Assembly: GCA_003864495.1 (NCBI GenBank)
Contig: ML133395.1
Location: forward strand, 88,856-152,855
Direction of reading: 5' to 3'
DNA length: 64,000 nucleotides
Source: Nemopilema nomurai
Taxonomy: Eukaryota > Cnidaria > Scyphozoa > Rhizostomeae > Rhizostomatidae
Positions 1 to 11,220 of the stretch are shown here, one piece after another (the stretch's first letter is position 1; each line of letters starts with the position of its first letter). Both the position numbers and the translations under genes were made by a program. The notes beneath the pieces were generated by a model. It worked only from the letters and a program-made list of their open reading frames with translations, did not search any database and was not told the DNA's origin.

Positions 1-419
1 AATCGATATTACTCTATTAGAGGTAAAATAATCGTAAACATTTTCCTTCTATAATCAAGTAGAGTTTGATTAACTTACGCTTCGCCTTCAACGTTTTCAC
101 ATGTATCGTTTCCGAAAATATGCTAAGTTTATAGTTACGAATCATTGTCTTACGAACCTTTACCTTTTGTAGTTGAAGGAGTGGTTCACAAGGAGTGGTG
201 CTGTGACAGTGGCACTCACATTGATCAGCAATAATGAAAACGACTATTTTGTTCAGTACTTGGGTGTGTGGTGTTGCCTAGTATTTTATGTCAGTGTAAA
301 ATTTATTTGAATTCTAGAAGACAACTTGCACATCAGTAACTGATTGTATGCAATAGATGACAATGTGAACAAGAGAAGAAATTAAAGTTCTCACTGCTGT
401 AATTTTTTTCAATTTGTAG
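1..419. other. non-coding, presumed intron or flank
   Basis: I see no gene here. The last 30 bases contain a T-rich tract followed by TTTGTAG and read like the 3' end of an intron leading into the exon that starts at 420. Confidence 0.4.
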
Positions 420-554
420 GAGTTGAGACATTTCGTGAATTTGTAGAGAATGAGTACATCGAAAACAAGTTCATGGAAGTTGCAATGAAAGGGCTGGAAG
501 AGAGATCTAGTGGAGGAAAGCGCCCTCATACAGATTATGAGTGTCCGAAGGAAG
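420..554 (+). CDS. possible internal coding exon, unknown protein
   Basis: A 135-base open stretch (45 codons, so it preserves phase) lies between a polypyrimidine tract ending TTTGTAG and a GGTATGC donor. In the open frame it encodes a charged segment beginning VETFREFVENEY and ending PHTDYECPKE. No domain is recognised, and I see no partner exons in the following 2 kb. The case rests on splice-like borders and exact phase, so it could be a chance open frame or an exon of a gene lying mostly outside the window. Confidence 0.35.
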
Positions 555-2639
555 GTATGCATTAATGCTAGTTTTTTTAAAGTTAGTTATAGCTGTCATA
601 TTTTTCAGTATTTCATACCTATATATCTTTGTTTATGTATATAAATGAATGAAGAAGCTTACAGCGAAGCTAACAGTTGTTTTTACAAAAAACTTTTAAG
701 ATAGGAGCTATAGATTATATATATGTAGATGCTCAATAAAAAAACCAACTTGGTTGACGTTTCCCTGTAAGCTTCTTCAGAATAACTAACACACACATTT
801 GGAGCGTAAAATAAGGAATTCTATAAGTAAGAATCGAAACAGATATTATTTGCCAAATTACTGTAGATGGATACACGAAAAACTACCATACATTACACTC
901 TGGAGTAATTTTTGATTAGGAGATTCGAAATGCTTTAACGTCGACTACGAAAACTGTCAGTTACCAGAAACCAAAACTAACGCTGTTGCCGAACAGTTTT
1001 TCTGCCTCAAAAAAAGAAATAAAAGTAACCTTAAGAAATCGATTGTAGACTTCATTCAGAAATGGTTGCGGAGGAGCAGAAGCGCAGGTGGGAAATCCTG
1101 GGGAATGGATGCATAGCTAAATCTTGTGACTCGCTCTGTTGGTAAAACGATGCCAAGCTTCGATCGTGTGTTTTTCGAATGACATAGGGATGGGAAAGAA
1201 ATAACGATTGTGATCTGATTGAAGAAAATACAGTCCTCTATGATTGATTGTTTTTGAGTTTACTCTGCAAACGGTGACAGAGATTTCACAATGTTGGCAC
1301 GATAACCGATAACTTCAAAGGTAATTTATTTTAGGATTAAGAAGTCATATTTCGGAAATGAAAGAGGTACCAAAGGAAGAGAAAAATTCATATTCAATGC
1401 ATACTGCATTGCCACATTGACATAACATATCTGAGAACGACCTCATACCATTGTAATGATCAATAGCCATTGTCCTATTTGTATGTGTCAACAACCCATA
1501 TCATTACGTCATTACATGCTACATTAACCAGGGATAAGTCAGTAAGAGTTAGAGTACTGGACTAAGGTGGACGATCAGAATCAGAGTTACAAAGTACAAG
1601 TGTCGTGATCATTATATGTCTCTCTCTGCTCGGATCCACAAACGTAACACCATTAAGGTATTGGATCGGGAAAGCTTGCATCGATGGCGCTGATTTCTCA
1701 ACTCGGAGAAATTGTCAAAATGCCGCACTTTGGGGTACAGTAAAAGCAGGAACTCAAACTTCACAGCTGACATTGAGGAGCTTCACATTTGAAGTGATGG
1801 GTCCACTAGTCAATTCAAGAATAAATTTGCGATGGAGGAAGTGAAGATGTTGTCAACTGCTACTAGCTATAACAAGGGACCAGGATGGTATAATGGAATG
1901 CTTGAAGCGACTCACAATGGGAACAGTTCAAACAAGAGCTCTGTCAACACTGCGAAGGAATTTTGTCGAGGTTCCAGGATTGATGTAACCTTCATATCTA
2001 CAGCAGAAATTCGTGCAAAGGAAGAGTCTCTTCACCTCAAAATGTATTTAGTGCTGCAAAAACAGTAAAGGGATATAAGTGTAGCATTTAAGAAACAGGG
2101 GAAAAGGCAAAACCAATAGGAGCAGTCTTGTCCAAAATGACTGAAGTAGATTGATGAATCGTTTGATGACAATATGATATTAACTACAATATAGGTAGAG
2201 AGGATGTTGTTTATAGTTTTCCTTTATAGGCAGATTAAAGAAAAAGGAATTTAATTACAATGGACGGAAAAGATGATGTCAGTACCAAACTGGTCTTATG
2301 ACAAACTTCGTACCAGAGAGAGAGAGCCAGAAAGAGTACCAGAGAGCCTTTATACTGTACCACTTTGAAACTGTTTCTTTTTAGCGCTTTGGAGAGTTCC
2401 AGTCTTAGAGTTTTGTAGTTTATTACATGTAGGTCAATTTTCCTGCGAAAAGTGCATAAAATATAGCAGCTATTCCGCTGTCTGCATTTTAAAGATGATG
2501 TAGTATCTGCAATGTGAATTTCTAAACATCTTTCTTTGGATGTCTAAGTCTTGCAGCACGACAGAAATATCGCATTTACATTCTCTTTTGTTTTTGAACA
2601 ACTTGTTTCTCACAAGACTGTCATACAAAAAACAGTTCT
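555..2639. other. no recognised gene
   Basis: About 2 kb of AT-rich sequence. Two short overlapping plus-strand open frames (1605-1844 and 1832-2068) have no recognisable domain, splice context or neighbour support, and I do not call them genes. A purine-rich GAGA/CCAGA patch lies near 2313-2350. Confidence 0.5.
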
Positions 2640-4470
2640 AGACAACACAACTGTCAATAACAGAAATAAACTGTCGGTTTCTGCATATTTATGTGGTTGG
2701 ATGGAGACATTTTATTAAGAAATAATCTGTTTAGGTTGAACGAGCCATTAATTTGTTCTGCAACTTGACTATTAATTTGGCTCATAGATGCAAGCTACCC
2801 GTCGCAGTGCCTCAACTTCATTAGAGCTCTTTTTCCCATGAAGTCCGCCAAAAAAGGTCCAAATTGTAAGCACTACCGGTGATTGGATGACAGCATCTGC
2901 ATCATTTCCCAGCTTTGTGGATGAATAAATCTATGGTATGCACGGCCTTCGCTCGGTTAAAGGAAACGTTAAAATTTCTGTTACCAAATGCAGCAACAAT
3001 GCGGGCAATAGCAATTATATATATATTTGGCATGTGTCTTAGTCTGTGCAAAATACCTATATAGTTTCTTGGACTTTCAGAGCGAAGCAAGAATTTGAGT
3101 GCATAAATTATTTCGTGATGACATGCTACTGTCAACGAACCACCAGAAAAACCAAACATTTTTCGGAATTTTTTATTAAACTTAACATCATTCTTACCAA
3201 GACCGGTGTTGTAATGTCCATTTATCCCGTATGTACTTTGAGTCCCGTATGTAATCTTATACACACATGTTTTGTAGTTGTTGGTGTAGAGTTCCTAGGC
3301 ATGTAGTGAAGAGATATATAATCAAGGACATTGTGTTATGACTGACATCATTATAGGTGTTAGCGATTTATAATATCGACTTTCATTCCTTTTTAGGGCA
3401 TACCTTATTTTTGGCATTCATTCATTCATTCATTTCACTGGAATATTGACTGATCGATTGAAAAGTATAAATAGCAAAACAGCATTTTATCGAAATAGCC
3501 TCACGGAAACGGCAAACAGAGATCACCTGTCCTGTTTGATGATGTTGCAATAGATAAAATGGATGGGAAAAAGTTGTACTTGGAAGAGTCATTGGAATGA
3601 GAAATCACGCTAAGAGTACGGTGGAGTATCGAAAGCCATAGCCTTGATTTTACTTTTGAACCATTTGCCCTATAGTTTTGAACCGTTTGCATCACGATTT
3701 TTATAAGATTGTACCGTTTTATAGTAAAGAGACATCAGCAATCCCAGCAATTCTTATAGAGACAGTCTTTCTTTGAAGTTCAGTGATACTCTTATAAAAG
3801 GGGGGTTACGGTGAACATATTCCGTGATAAGGGGTCTTCTTGCAGACTAGAAAGTCATAGCAAAGGGTTTTCTATGAAATGGCATGGACGACGGTGGTAT
3901 ACCCCTTACTTCTGGATTCCACCCACCGGGGTTATTTGCTAGGGCATTCCAATTGCAAATGGGAATTCAAAATGAGGTTGCTCTTGATCTTCAATACAGC
4001 CTCTGCCACAGAACACATTTTGCCTATGACTAAGCAGACACTCTCGCAGAAGATTGCAAAGTCTAATCCAATCAGAAAAGCATCAGAGAATTGTTGATAC
4101 CATCTCAGTATTTCTGATACCTGGAAAACTTGCTGCAGGTGTGGCATTTGACAGAGAATGTCTCAATCAATTCTAAGTAGCCGGCCAAGGTGAGTATCCT
4201 GGCATTTCTAGTTATTCTCACTGGCTCCCCGAGTTTTCCAAGACATAAATGGCATACCGACTCTACTGGCTTCAGTGATCTCGGCAGATGTTTCTGGGGA
4301 AGACGTACGAAGACGTTTGGTAGAGAGAAGGGAATTAATTTATTTTCACTAGTGTACTCCATCATCCTCTTAAGCATACCTGAATCTGGTGGATAAAGAA
4401 CACATGAGAGCTTTTGCTGTCACACTACTGCCTCCCTCTTTTTCAATTCGGCAGGAGGGGTACAAGGTGC
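2640..4470 (-). pseudogene. degraded HMGXB3-like (SWIM/KDZ-like) element, inverted copy
   Basis: Read on the minus strand, separate blocks match the HMGXB3-like proteins that are abundant in cnidarian and fish gene sets, in family order. About 4377-4105 holds a VESVCHLCLGKLGEPVRIT block with paired cysteines followed by KCHTCSKFSRYQKY. About 4147-3932 holds IGLDFAIFCESVCL and a helical segment. About 3264-2902 holds MFGFSGGSLTVACHHE and ALKFLLRSESPRNYI. About 2860-2640 holds short pieces such as VAEQINGSFN and LFLNKMSPSNH. Frames change between blocks and stops occur, and the SWIM region is absent. The same family occurs on the plus strand at 9.6-24.0 kb and aligns with it block by block (SESPRNYIGIL here, SESPRDCIDIL there). 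It is a dead copy of a repeated, probably transposon-derived gene. The superfamily assignment is from memory. Confidence 0.7.
3415..3435. repeat. short (CATT)n microsatellite
   Basis: About five CATT units occur in a row, inside the degraded inverted HMGXB3-like copy. Confidence 0.8.
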
Positions 4471-4620
4471 AGAGCCTTCAAGAGACTTGCACTAGTATAT
4501 ATTTGATAACACTTTCTATTCTTTAAAGTTCACATCGTTAGGTGCTTATGAGACAAATTTGAGTTACTAAGGACAGTACCCCCCCCCCCCAGCAATCATT
4601 GGAAATCCCCTATCGTTCTC

Positions 4621-4668
4621 CTGGCCAATAATAGTTGATTCACTCTGGCCAATAATAGTTGATTCACT
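4621..4668. repeat. 24-bp tandem duplication
   Basis: Two adjacent, identical 24-bp units begin CTGGCCAATAATAG. A run of ten or more C lies just upstream, near 4579-4590. Confidence 0.85.
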
Positions 4669-5534
4669 CTATTGAATATCGGCAGAAAATGATTGGCAAA
4701 AGCCCCCATATTAAATGGAAACAGATAAAGAAGAATTGCTGAATGCAAACAAGTCATCTGCTAGTTTTACTGGTTTGTTTATATTTTCTCGTGTTTGAAA
4801 ATTCAACACGTCAATTACATAGTTAACAGAAAGGGTATTATTTGAGTGAGAGCAATGGATCCAGCCCACTGGTTGGTTTCAAAATGACTGAATAGTGTTG
4901 GTAGCGCTTTGTGTTGGTGTTAAATAGGGAAATCAGAGTTATAGAGGCAAATTGCTACTAACTCAAAAAATTATACTGATATCCTGAAACAGTCCTCAGA
5001 ATCAACTAACCTCCCCAGTTCTTAATTCAACTCAGCAATTTTAGCAGAATAAATATATATTTATTTTTTGCTTCTATGTTAGCTCCTCCATAGCAACGGG
5101 AGCAAATAGACAAAAACATCAATTTAACCAAAAAGAAATAGCAAAAAGTAGAATCCACAAAGAAAAAAACAATCTCTCATCTATCCAAATTTCAAAGATC
5201 CTGCAACGAGGCTGCAAGATTTCTCTGGATAAATCAGCAGAACACTTGACACAAATTTGAGTTGCTTCATGGATAATACAGTCCCAATCATCAGCTTTTC
5301 AAAATTTCACAGAAAATTATGTTTAGACCAAGATAGGAAAGCAATGTTTCAAGAAGAGTTGTCCTTAGAACTTTTTCAGTATCCAGAAAAAAGGTGTGTA
5401 CAACTCTATGTTATTGTGTGCATTAGACAAGCCTCCGAAAAAATGTTCTCGGTTGTTTTAAGGGATTAACCTTTTGACCTATGATAATTACATTTGCTTG
5501 CTATCTTTTGTTTTGTCTACATGACATGCGTATT
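4669..5534. other. no recognised gene; one palindromic repeat
   Basis: AT-rich and without a supported gene. At 5082-5103 there is a 22-bp imperfect palindrome (GCTCCTCCATAGCAACGGGA then GC) that recurs in opposite orientation at 40980-41001, so a dispersed repeat passes through here. Confidence 0.5.
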
Positions 5535-5858
5535 TTTGGACACACCATTTTTGAGCAAGTGGGGAGAAACTACGCAAAACTTCACGAGAAACTGGAAGAC
5601 ATAATAAAATCGAAGGGCCTTTCAATAGAGCAAATTTGGAATTGTGATAAGTCTGGATTTCCAACAGACCCAGCAAAGAGCAAGGTTATGAGTACAACGG
5701 GCCAACCTGCATATAAGGTTACTCGCGGTGTACGACGGGAAAACGTCACGACACTGGCAGTTTGCAATTTATCATGTCTGGTTGTATTTCATTCGTTTTG
5801 CCGTCGAAATGCGGCGGGTTTGCCGATTTCTTTCTTGAGGCTTCTTGAAGGGCTATGA
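5535..5858 (+). pseudogene. Tigger/pogo-like DDE transposase fragment
   Basis: An open frame carries NYAKLHEKL, IEQIWNCDKSGFPTDPAKS, then AYKVTRGVRRENVTTLAVCN. This is the characteristic first block of the DDE_1 (Tigger/pogo/Jerky) transposase domain: the D in NCDKSGF is the first catalytic aspartate, and the ENVTTLAVCNLSCLVV strand follows as expected. The usual continuation is lost after about residue 100; the next bases open another frame (KCGGFADFF) and then degrade. There is no CENP-B-type helix-turn-helix upstream and no terminal repeat is visible. It is a short relic of an inactive element. Confidence 0.75.
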
Positions 5859-6187
5859 CTTGTAATAAATGTATAATCTTGATCAAGAGAAGCCTCCTTA
5901 TGATAATGAGGACCACAAGAAGTTTCTTAAATGTCATGGTCCACAAGAATTTTGCATTTCAAAACTTTTCATCGCAAAATTATGCACTCGGATTACAAAT
6001 TTTTACATCTGGCAGCTCTAATTATCTTCAAGGAAGGTTACCCTAGCAAATTGTAATTAAATTTTCACTAAATTAGTTGTGATCAGCTTGTACGAATCGA
6101 AAATATAAGACCGGTTGGCCGGTTGAGATTGCGGAGAAGCTCGTGTGGTAGCGGGGGAGGGAAACGCATTGTTCTCACTTGTTGAAA
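5859..6187. other. no recognised gene; GC-richer stretch upstream of next gene
   Basis: Nothing is recognised in the first 250 bases. From about 6105 to 6187 the sequence becomes GC-richer than its surroundings and leads to an AAAATGGCGG start context, so it may include the 5' leader or promoter of the next gene. Confidence 0.3.
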
Positions 6188-8506
6188 ATGGCGGACGTAG
6201 ATGACAGCACAGTCCTGTTCAAACTAGGACGTAGATGCCTGTTCCTCGCAATAAAAATGTTATTGGCATTTTCGAAAAGATAAAAGGTAAGGGATTGATG
6301 GCAGTTGTTGAAGAATATAAATCTAATAATATAAAGAGGCCCGCATTAAACAGCAATCGAAGAAAAGTAAGGACATGCTTGAATTTCTTTTGAAATTCCC
6401 AGCTGAACTTGTTGGAAAGTATACTAAACATAGAGTTCAAGAAACCAAGGATGATGTCCCAGAATGGTACGATGCCACTGTGAAACAGATTGAGACTGAC
6501 AAAAATGACACTATTAAAACAATGTATGATGTATGTTATGATGAAGTTGGCGCTGATGTTTTGTTAACACATCCACTTCTAAATGAACTGAAAAAAGGAA
6601 ACATCATCATTTTAAAGTAAAGACTAGTTCCCTGAAGTTTCTGTCACTTCACATACTTTTGGACTTTAAAGTTGTTTATGTTATTGAATTAGTAAGCTTG
6701 CTAGGGTACACTGATTAGATTTTCTCAGGCAATCAAAAGCATATCCTGGTTTGAAGAATAGGTTGAATAACATGCTATTTTTTGCAAACACTTTTCTATT
6801 GTTTGGCAGTCAGTTTAATTGTTCCCTGTTGGGAACTTTGGTTTTTCTACCCCTCCCCTTGTCTGGCAATATTTGGCTTCTGCCCTGAATAAGCTGCATT
6901 TACAAAATTTCTTGTCCTACAGTTGAGTCACCTTTCACAAACCCTGTCTCTTACCCCTAGTTAGCTTTGTTAACTGTTTGTTGTTAGCTCCAAACCGGAA
7001 ATTGATTTTCTAAATGGTACATTATCAGTCATGTTCACATCAACACAATTACCTGCCTTAGGTTTCTAAAGAATTTCTAATAGCATCATTTACTTTAAGA
7101 ACATGTATTTGTATCAGAATGTGAAGAATTCTTCAAAGTCTTGTCATGTGTATTTGTGTAAGGCCTGTAGAATCTGGGGGCAACCCCCAGTCCAGCAATT
7201 GTTGTTTCTGACCAAATATGTTATGTTCTTGATACCCCATTGCAGTTCTTCCCCCAATTTGGTCGTATATGTGCATCAGCAACATAAATTTTATTTTCAT
7301 TTGTTGCTATGGTAATTGGGTTCCCCTCCCCAAGAAAACATTTTTGTACTTGTTCCCAAGTCAAGTGTTGAAGGTTGTTCATCCCATTTAAGGTAAGTTT
7401 AGCCCTTCTCTAGCCATTAAGAATAGATTAAAGGAAATATTATCCTTTATAGCACATCAAGAGATGGCCCTTAACTGCTTACAGTACTACAGCAAATTAA
7501 AATTTTAACTAGTAAACCCTTAGACAAAAACTTTTAACAAAGACTTACATTTGAAAATATAAATTTTTTTCCATTTTTAATAGAGAATGAAATTGAAAAT
7601 GATGATCTTCAAATGATTCAATGCTTTTCTGATCTAGCTGCTACAGACCACAGAATAGAAATCGTCGATTGGGCAAGTTTGCTAATTGAAGCCGCAGGAC
7701 AAAAAGGTATCAGCTTAAATTTTGTAACATTAATGCAAATCATTAGAAATTTTCAACATACTAACAATATGTTTGGGTTGAATTTACAGTCGCATTTTTA
7801 AATTGCAGATCTGTCGCAGTGAGTAAACTAAATGGCAGTGGACCCAAGAAGCAGGACCGAACTGCAGTCTGTGAGGTATTGTGTTTTCTAAAACGGCTTC
7901 TATGTCCTGTAATTTCAAGCTTTTGCATCACTCTGTTACCTGACAATGCTTCTCAGAATTATTAAAAGTAGCTATGATTTTATAACCTGATACTTTAATA
8001 TCTTAGACAATTGACCTGGAGATGCAGCCCCAGAGAGTGGAAAATCCTGCCTGCAGAATGGCTGCAGAAGGAGAGGTCCCACCAGTAGTTGCTAGCGTTA
8101 TACGTAAGTGTGTTCCTTTATGTACAAACATATCCGTAGAGAAACACTTTGAGACCATACCGCCTGAAATACATATCAACAGGAGGGTGGATAAATTAAA
8201 GCATCTCTATGACAGGAACATGCGGTTATGTATGGTAATGTGTACCATGACTTGAAGTCCCTTGAAGTATGCAGACATTTCCTAAAGCAAAAAGCAATTG
8301 AGTATGAGATAGAGATCGAAAATCAATGGCTTAGAAAGCGCTTTCTTGAGCACCCTCCAGGTACAAATAGGCCTGATATAAATATTGCCCGCGATTTGAT
8401 TGCAAAAGTACAGGAAAGGCCCAACAATCACGAGTATCCCTCCTTGCAGTTATTTGTTGATGATTTAAAAACTCTAGTTGGGAAAGATGGATTAATGATT
8501 GTATAA
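6188..8506 (+). CDS. candidate multi-exon host gene with Tudor/Spindlin-like segment (possibly broken)
   Basis: ATG at 6188 (MADVDDSTVLF) follows a GC-rich leader. Frames then shift before the clearest part at 6375-6616, which contains LVGKYTKHRVQ, VPEWYDATVKQI and a D/E-rich strand ending PLLNELKKGNIII; this resembles the small beta-barrel of Spindlin/Tudor-like proteins. Further plausible exons are 7584-7706 (ENEIENDDLQ to AAGQK), 7820-7875 (SKLNGSGPKKQDR) and 8007-8506. The last three join with matching phase through AG/GT borders. The final exon contains a +1 shift near 8225 and ends at KDGLMIV. I cannot join the first exon in phase to the second. It does not resemble the surrounding transposons and carries introns, which suggests a host gene or a recently decayed one. 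Function unknown. Confidence 0.5.
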
Positions 8507-8910
8507 TAGATTCTATAGCAAATCTAATAAACCATGATATCAAAGACACATTTGCCGTTTACTATAACTTTGAATCTTGTAATTAAGACAGCTTAGCGAA
8601 CAAAATAACGCAGTAATTTAAGGACAATTTGCCTAGAAAAATAATTCTGGCGGTTTGTGTAGGTTTTGATAATCAGCGAACTTTTGTCGGACAGTCTAGC
8701 AACGGTTTTCAATTTGGGAATCATTTTGCACTTGGTGTGTATTATACAACAATTAACACATTTTACTACGGAGATTCCCATGGCTGGCATACGACTTTTT
8801 AGCAGTATTTACAAGCTTAATTTGTCGATTAAAGAAATATCACCCTTCTCCTGTCAAGATATTGACATGCCATTATAATGGTCCTTCTACTTACACTATA
8901 CAAAAATCTT
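8507..8910. other. 3' flank, no recognised gene
   Basis: AT-rich non-coding sequence after the candidate host gene. Nothing further is recognised. Confidence 0.5.
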
Positions 8911-9269
8911 TGTACGCTCATCACTGTTCAAGTAAGGATTGGTCATTTTACCCCTTCCAGTTTGATTCCCATTTGTTGGTGTAGACTGTCTTAGTCCTTT
9001 GTTGTTTGAAGTGATTATTTTGTTATCGTAATTAGGATGTGTTGTCATGTGATTTTTATGTTGTGCCCTTGTTTGTGAATTCAGTCGTTATGTGAAGACG
9101 TGAAGTTGTGTCGAGTTTTGAGTCTGCCGTAGTTTGCTTGGAATTTGCTTAGGAATGTTGCTGTACTTGGTTAGGGTATCTGTTTAGTTAATCCTTACGG
9201 ACTTGTCAATAAAGATAAATAACTCATCTTTTATCTCGTTTCTACTGGTAAAACATCAGTCGTTTTACA
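8911..9269 (+). mobile_element. possible solo LTR with primer-binding-like sequence
   Basis: A 359-bp segment begins TGTACGC and ends TTTTACA, giving the TG...CA inverted termini expected of a long terminal repeat. It has an AATAAA at about 9209. It is followed at once by TTGGTGCCCCGTATGAG, which has the position and look of a primer-binding site. An open frame (9323-9550, MVSLEQFKVLVLDMV) starts 50 bp later, as a gag frame would, but it is lost after about 75 codons where the HMGXB3-like element begins. There is no second LTR in view. A coincidental TG/CA pair is possible. Confidence 0.4.
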
Positions 9270-9322
9270 TTGGTGCCCCGTATGAGAAACTCACGGCCTT
9301 CTGTTGAAGGGAGATAAAGAGC

Positions 9323-9550
9323 ATGGTGTCGTTGGAACAATTTAAAGTGCTGGTGTTGGATATGGTGAGCACAGCGTGTGCTGAAATGGCTGAAAGAGAG
9401 CGGTTGGCAGAGGAAAAGGCTAGAAATCCCTTTGTCAACCGTACCAGCGTGTACAGAGCAGAGAATGGGAGGCCAATGATGCGAAGATACATAATGACGC
9501 GTGGAACCATTGACGTAAAAACTATTGTAGTTGTAGAAGAAAAAACGTAG
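9323..9550 (+). CDS. short open frame, possible truncated gag-like or element leader
   Basis: A 75-codon frame, rich in charged residues (AEMAERERLAEEKARNPF), starts 50 bp after the putative LTR and ends before the cysteine-rich HMGXB3-like frames. I do not recognise a domain. Its position suggests a truncated gag or the first exon of the element that follows. Confidence 0.25.
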   Translation: MVSLEQFKVLVLDMVSTACAEMAERERLAEEKARNPFVNRTSVYRAENGRPMMRRYIMTRGTIDVKTIVVVEEKT

Positions 9551-9689
9551 AAGTAATTCAAGATGTCCGTTGACGAAGCTCAGCACACCGCAGAACACGA
9601 GTTGCAAAAACCAAATGACTGCCATGCAAACAGCTTTAGAGGGGAATTCGCAGGCCAGTCTTTTCAAACCAGAAATGTTCAATGGGTTC

Positions 9690-11220
9690 TCAAACTTATG
9701 TCCTAAAAATTCCATTATGTCAAACAGTAAGTCTCATGATGCATGCTGCAATTGTAATCGAACGGGTAAGCATTTCCACTGTTCATTGTGCTCGCAATCT
9801 CTCACTTTCTCGTTGTCTCTAAAGCATTCCGTTACATCCAGCAAACCCACCCACTGGATGAAAATAAAATGGCTGTTTGGAGAAATTTTCGTACTTTGCC
9901 GTGTAAATTAATCCATCTTGAAGAGAAATTTTCCAGACAGGATACATACCACTATCATTGTCCAGAATGCCTTAAAATGTTTCAAGGCCGAACGAATCAA
10001 TTGTGACATTTGTGGCAAATCGATGCATACTCGGCACAGAAAAGCAATACACAGGCTGTCAAGCAAAGATCAAAATCTAAAAAAGGAGGAATAGGTTTTC
10101 CACTGCATGTTCAAAAGATACTTCATGTCAATCAAGATAAGAAACTAGACTGTGAAAGTGAGCTATGCAGGGAGGAAATGGTAATAGCCGCTAGGTCAGG
10201 GATGACAGCAAGAGAATGCTATCATTTAATGCAAGTTAATAATGCATCATTTCCTGAAACTTGGAGATTGCAAGAAGAAAAACTTTTAGAAATGTCTAGT
10301 GTTGAAAGATACAAAATTTTAACCGATAAAACTATTGAAAAATCTCTTTAAAAAAATGGCAATCAGTGGTTCAGACATCACCTACTATCGTTGAGTGGGA
10401 TGACAACAACTATTTGCATTTAACTGTCTTTGACGGTAACTATAGCAACTTTCCTGTTAGATCACGTTATGTAGTCTCGTATAATAAAGAAAGTGGAAAG
10501 CTGGACTGTAGATGTAATGTAAATAGGTTTTTTTGTTTGCACAAAGCAATGTCTCTTTGGTATTTACACCAGACAGAAAAATTAAATGACAATAAAACAA
10601 ATCAATATGATTACCAGGAGCCTTCAAATCTTGATAATGTATCTGATGAAGAAACAATATTGAAACCGACAAGTGATAAAACGATTTTATATCCACCCGA
10701 ATCCGAGGAATCTCTCCTAAAAATTGATTACACGAGGAGTCAAAAACGTATCCCTTTCACAGCCCCAGGTGCTTCAAAACCTTTCAAAAGGGAAAACATT
10801 CCAACGGTGCTGATGCCGGTTGAAATTGCTTGTCAGGAATGCCAAGTCATAGTTTAGGAAAGTCGAAGTGTAACCGTATTCTCTAAGTATTATATATAAG
10901 AAGTTGTTTTGGTTGTGTTATTAAAATATCGTCAAAATTCAATTCTTGCCCTCTTTATCGTGAAATCCTGAAATTATAGAAGCTTACGACACATATGTTT
11001 GTGTTTGCGTGAATCGCTAAAAAACCATGTAGCAGTAGGGACAGCGTCTAATTGCAGGAATACATAGTACAAATATTGATAATCAGTAACTCTCGAATGC
11101 GTATATGCATTTTGAAGCATTGAGTGATAGAAACTATGAATTAAGTGATAAAAGCTATGAGTTAACTGAATGTGGCTATTTTCCCGTTATATTGATAGCT
11201 GATGTTAATAGGAAGGTAGC
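9690..11220 (+). pseudogene. HMGXB3-like (SWIM/KDZ-like) element, 5' part
   Basis: Several frames together encode zinc-binding clusters (CCNCNRTGKHFHCSLC, YHCPECLKMF, CDICGKSMHTRH), then at 10028-10351 a helical region (EEMVIAARSGMTARECYHLM), and from 10366 a SWIM zinc finger, DCRCNVNRFFCLHKA, with the C-x-C...C-x-H pattern. Next come LYPPESEESLLKI and IPTVLMPVEIACQECQVI, which align with the inverted copy at 2.6-4.5 kb. Beyond the stop at 10857 degraded blocks continue (CLRESLKNHVAVGTA, then HFEALSDRNYE, ILIADVNRKVA). The reading is cut in the codons for RKVA by the hAT element that starts at 11221. Frameshifts occur near 9800, 10010 and 10355. The family is multicopy and probably derived from KDZ-type transposases; that link is inference. 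Confidence 0.75.
11213..11220. repeat. 8-bp target-site duplication, left (AAGGTAGC)
   Basis: AAGGTAGC lies directly before the left terminus of the hAT element and is repeated exactly at 14221-14228, directly after its right terminus. Eight base pairs is the diagnostic length for hAT insertions. Confidence 0.95.

Noticed and set aside
1605..2068. Two overlapping plus-strand open frames of 78-79 codons
   Set aside because: No domain, no start or splice context, and no supporting neighbours; length is within chance for this composition.
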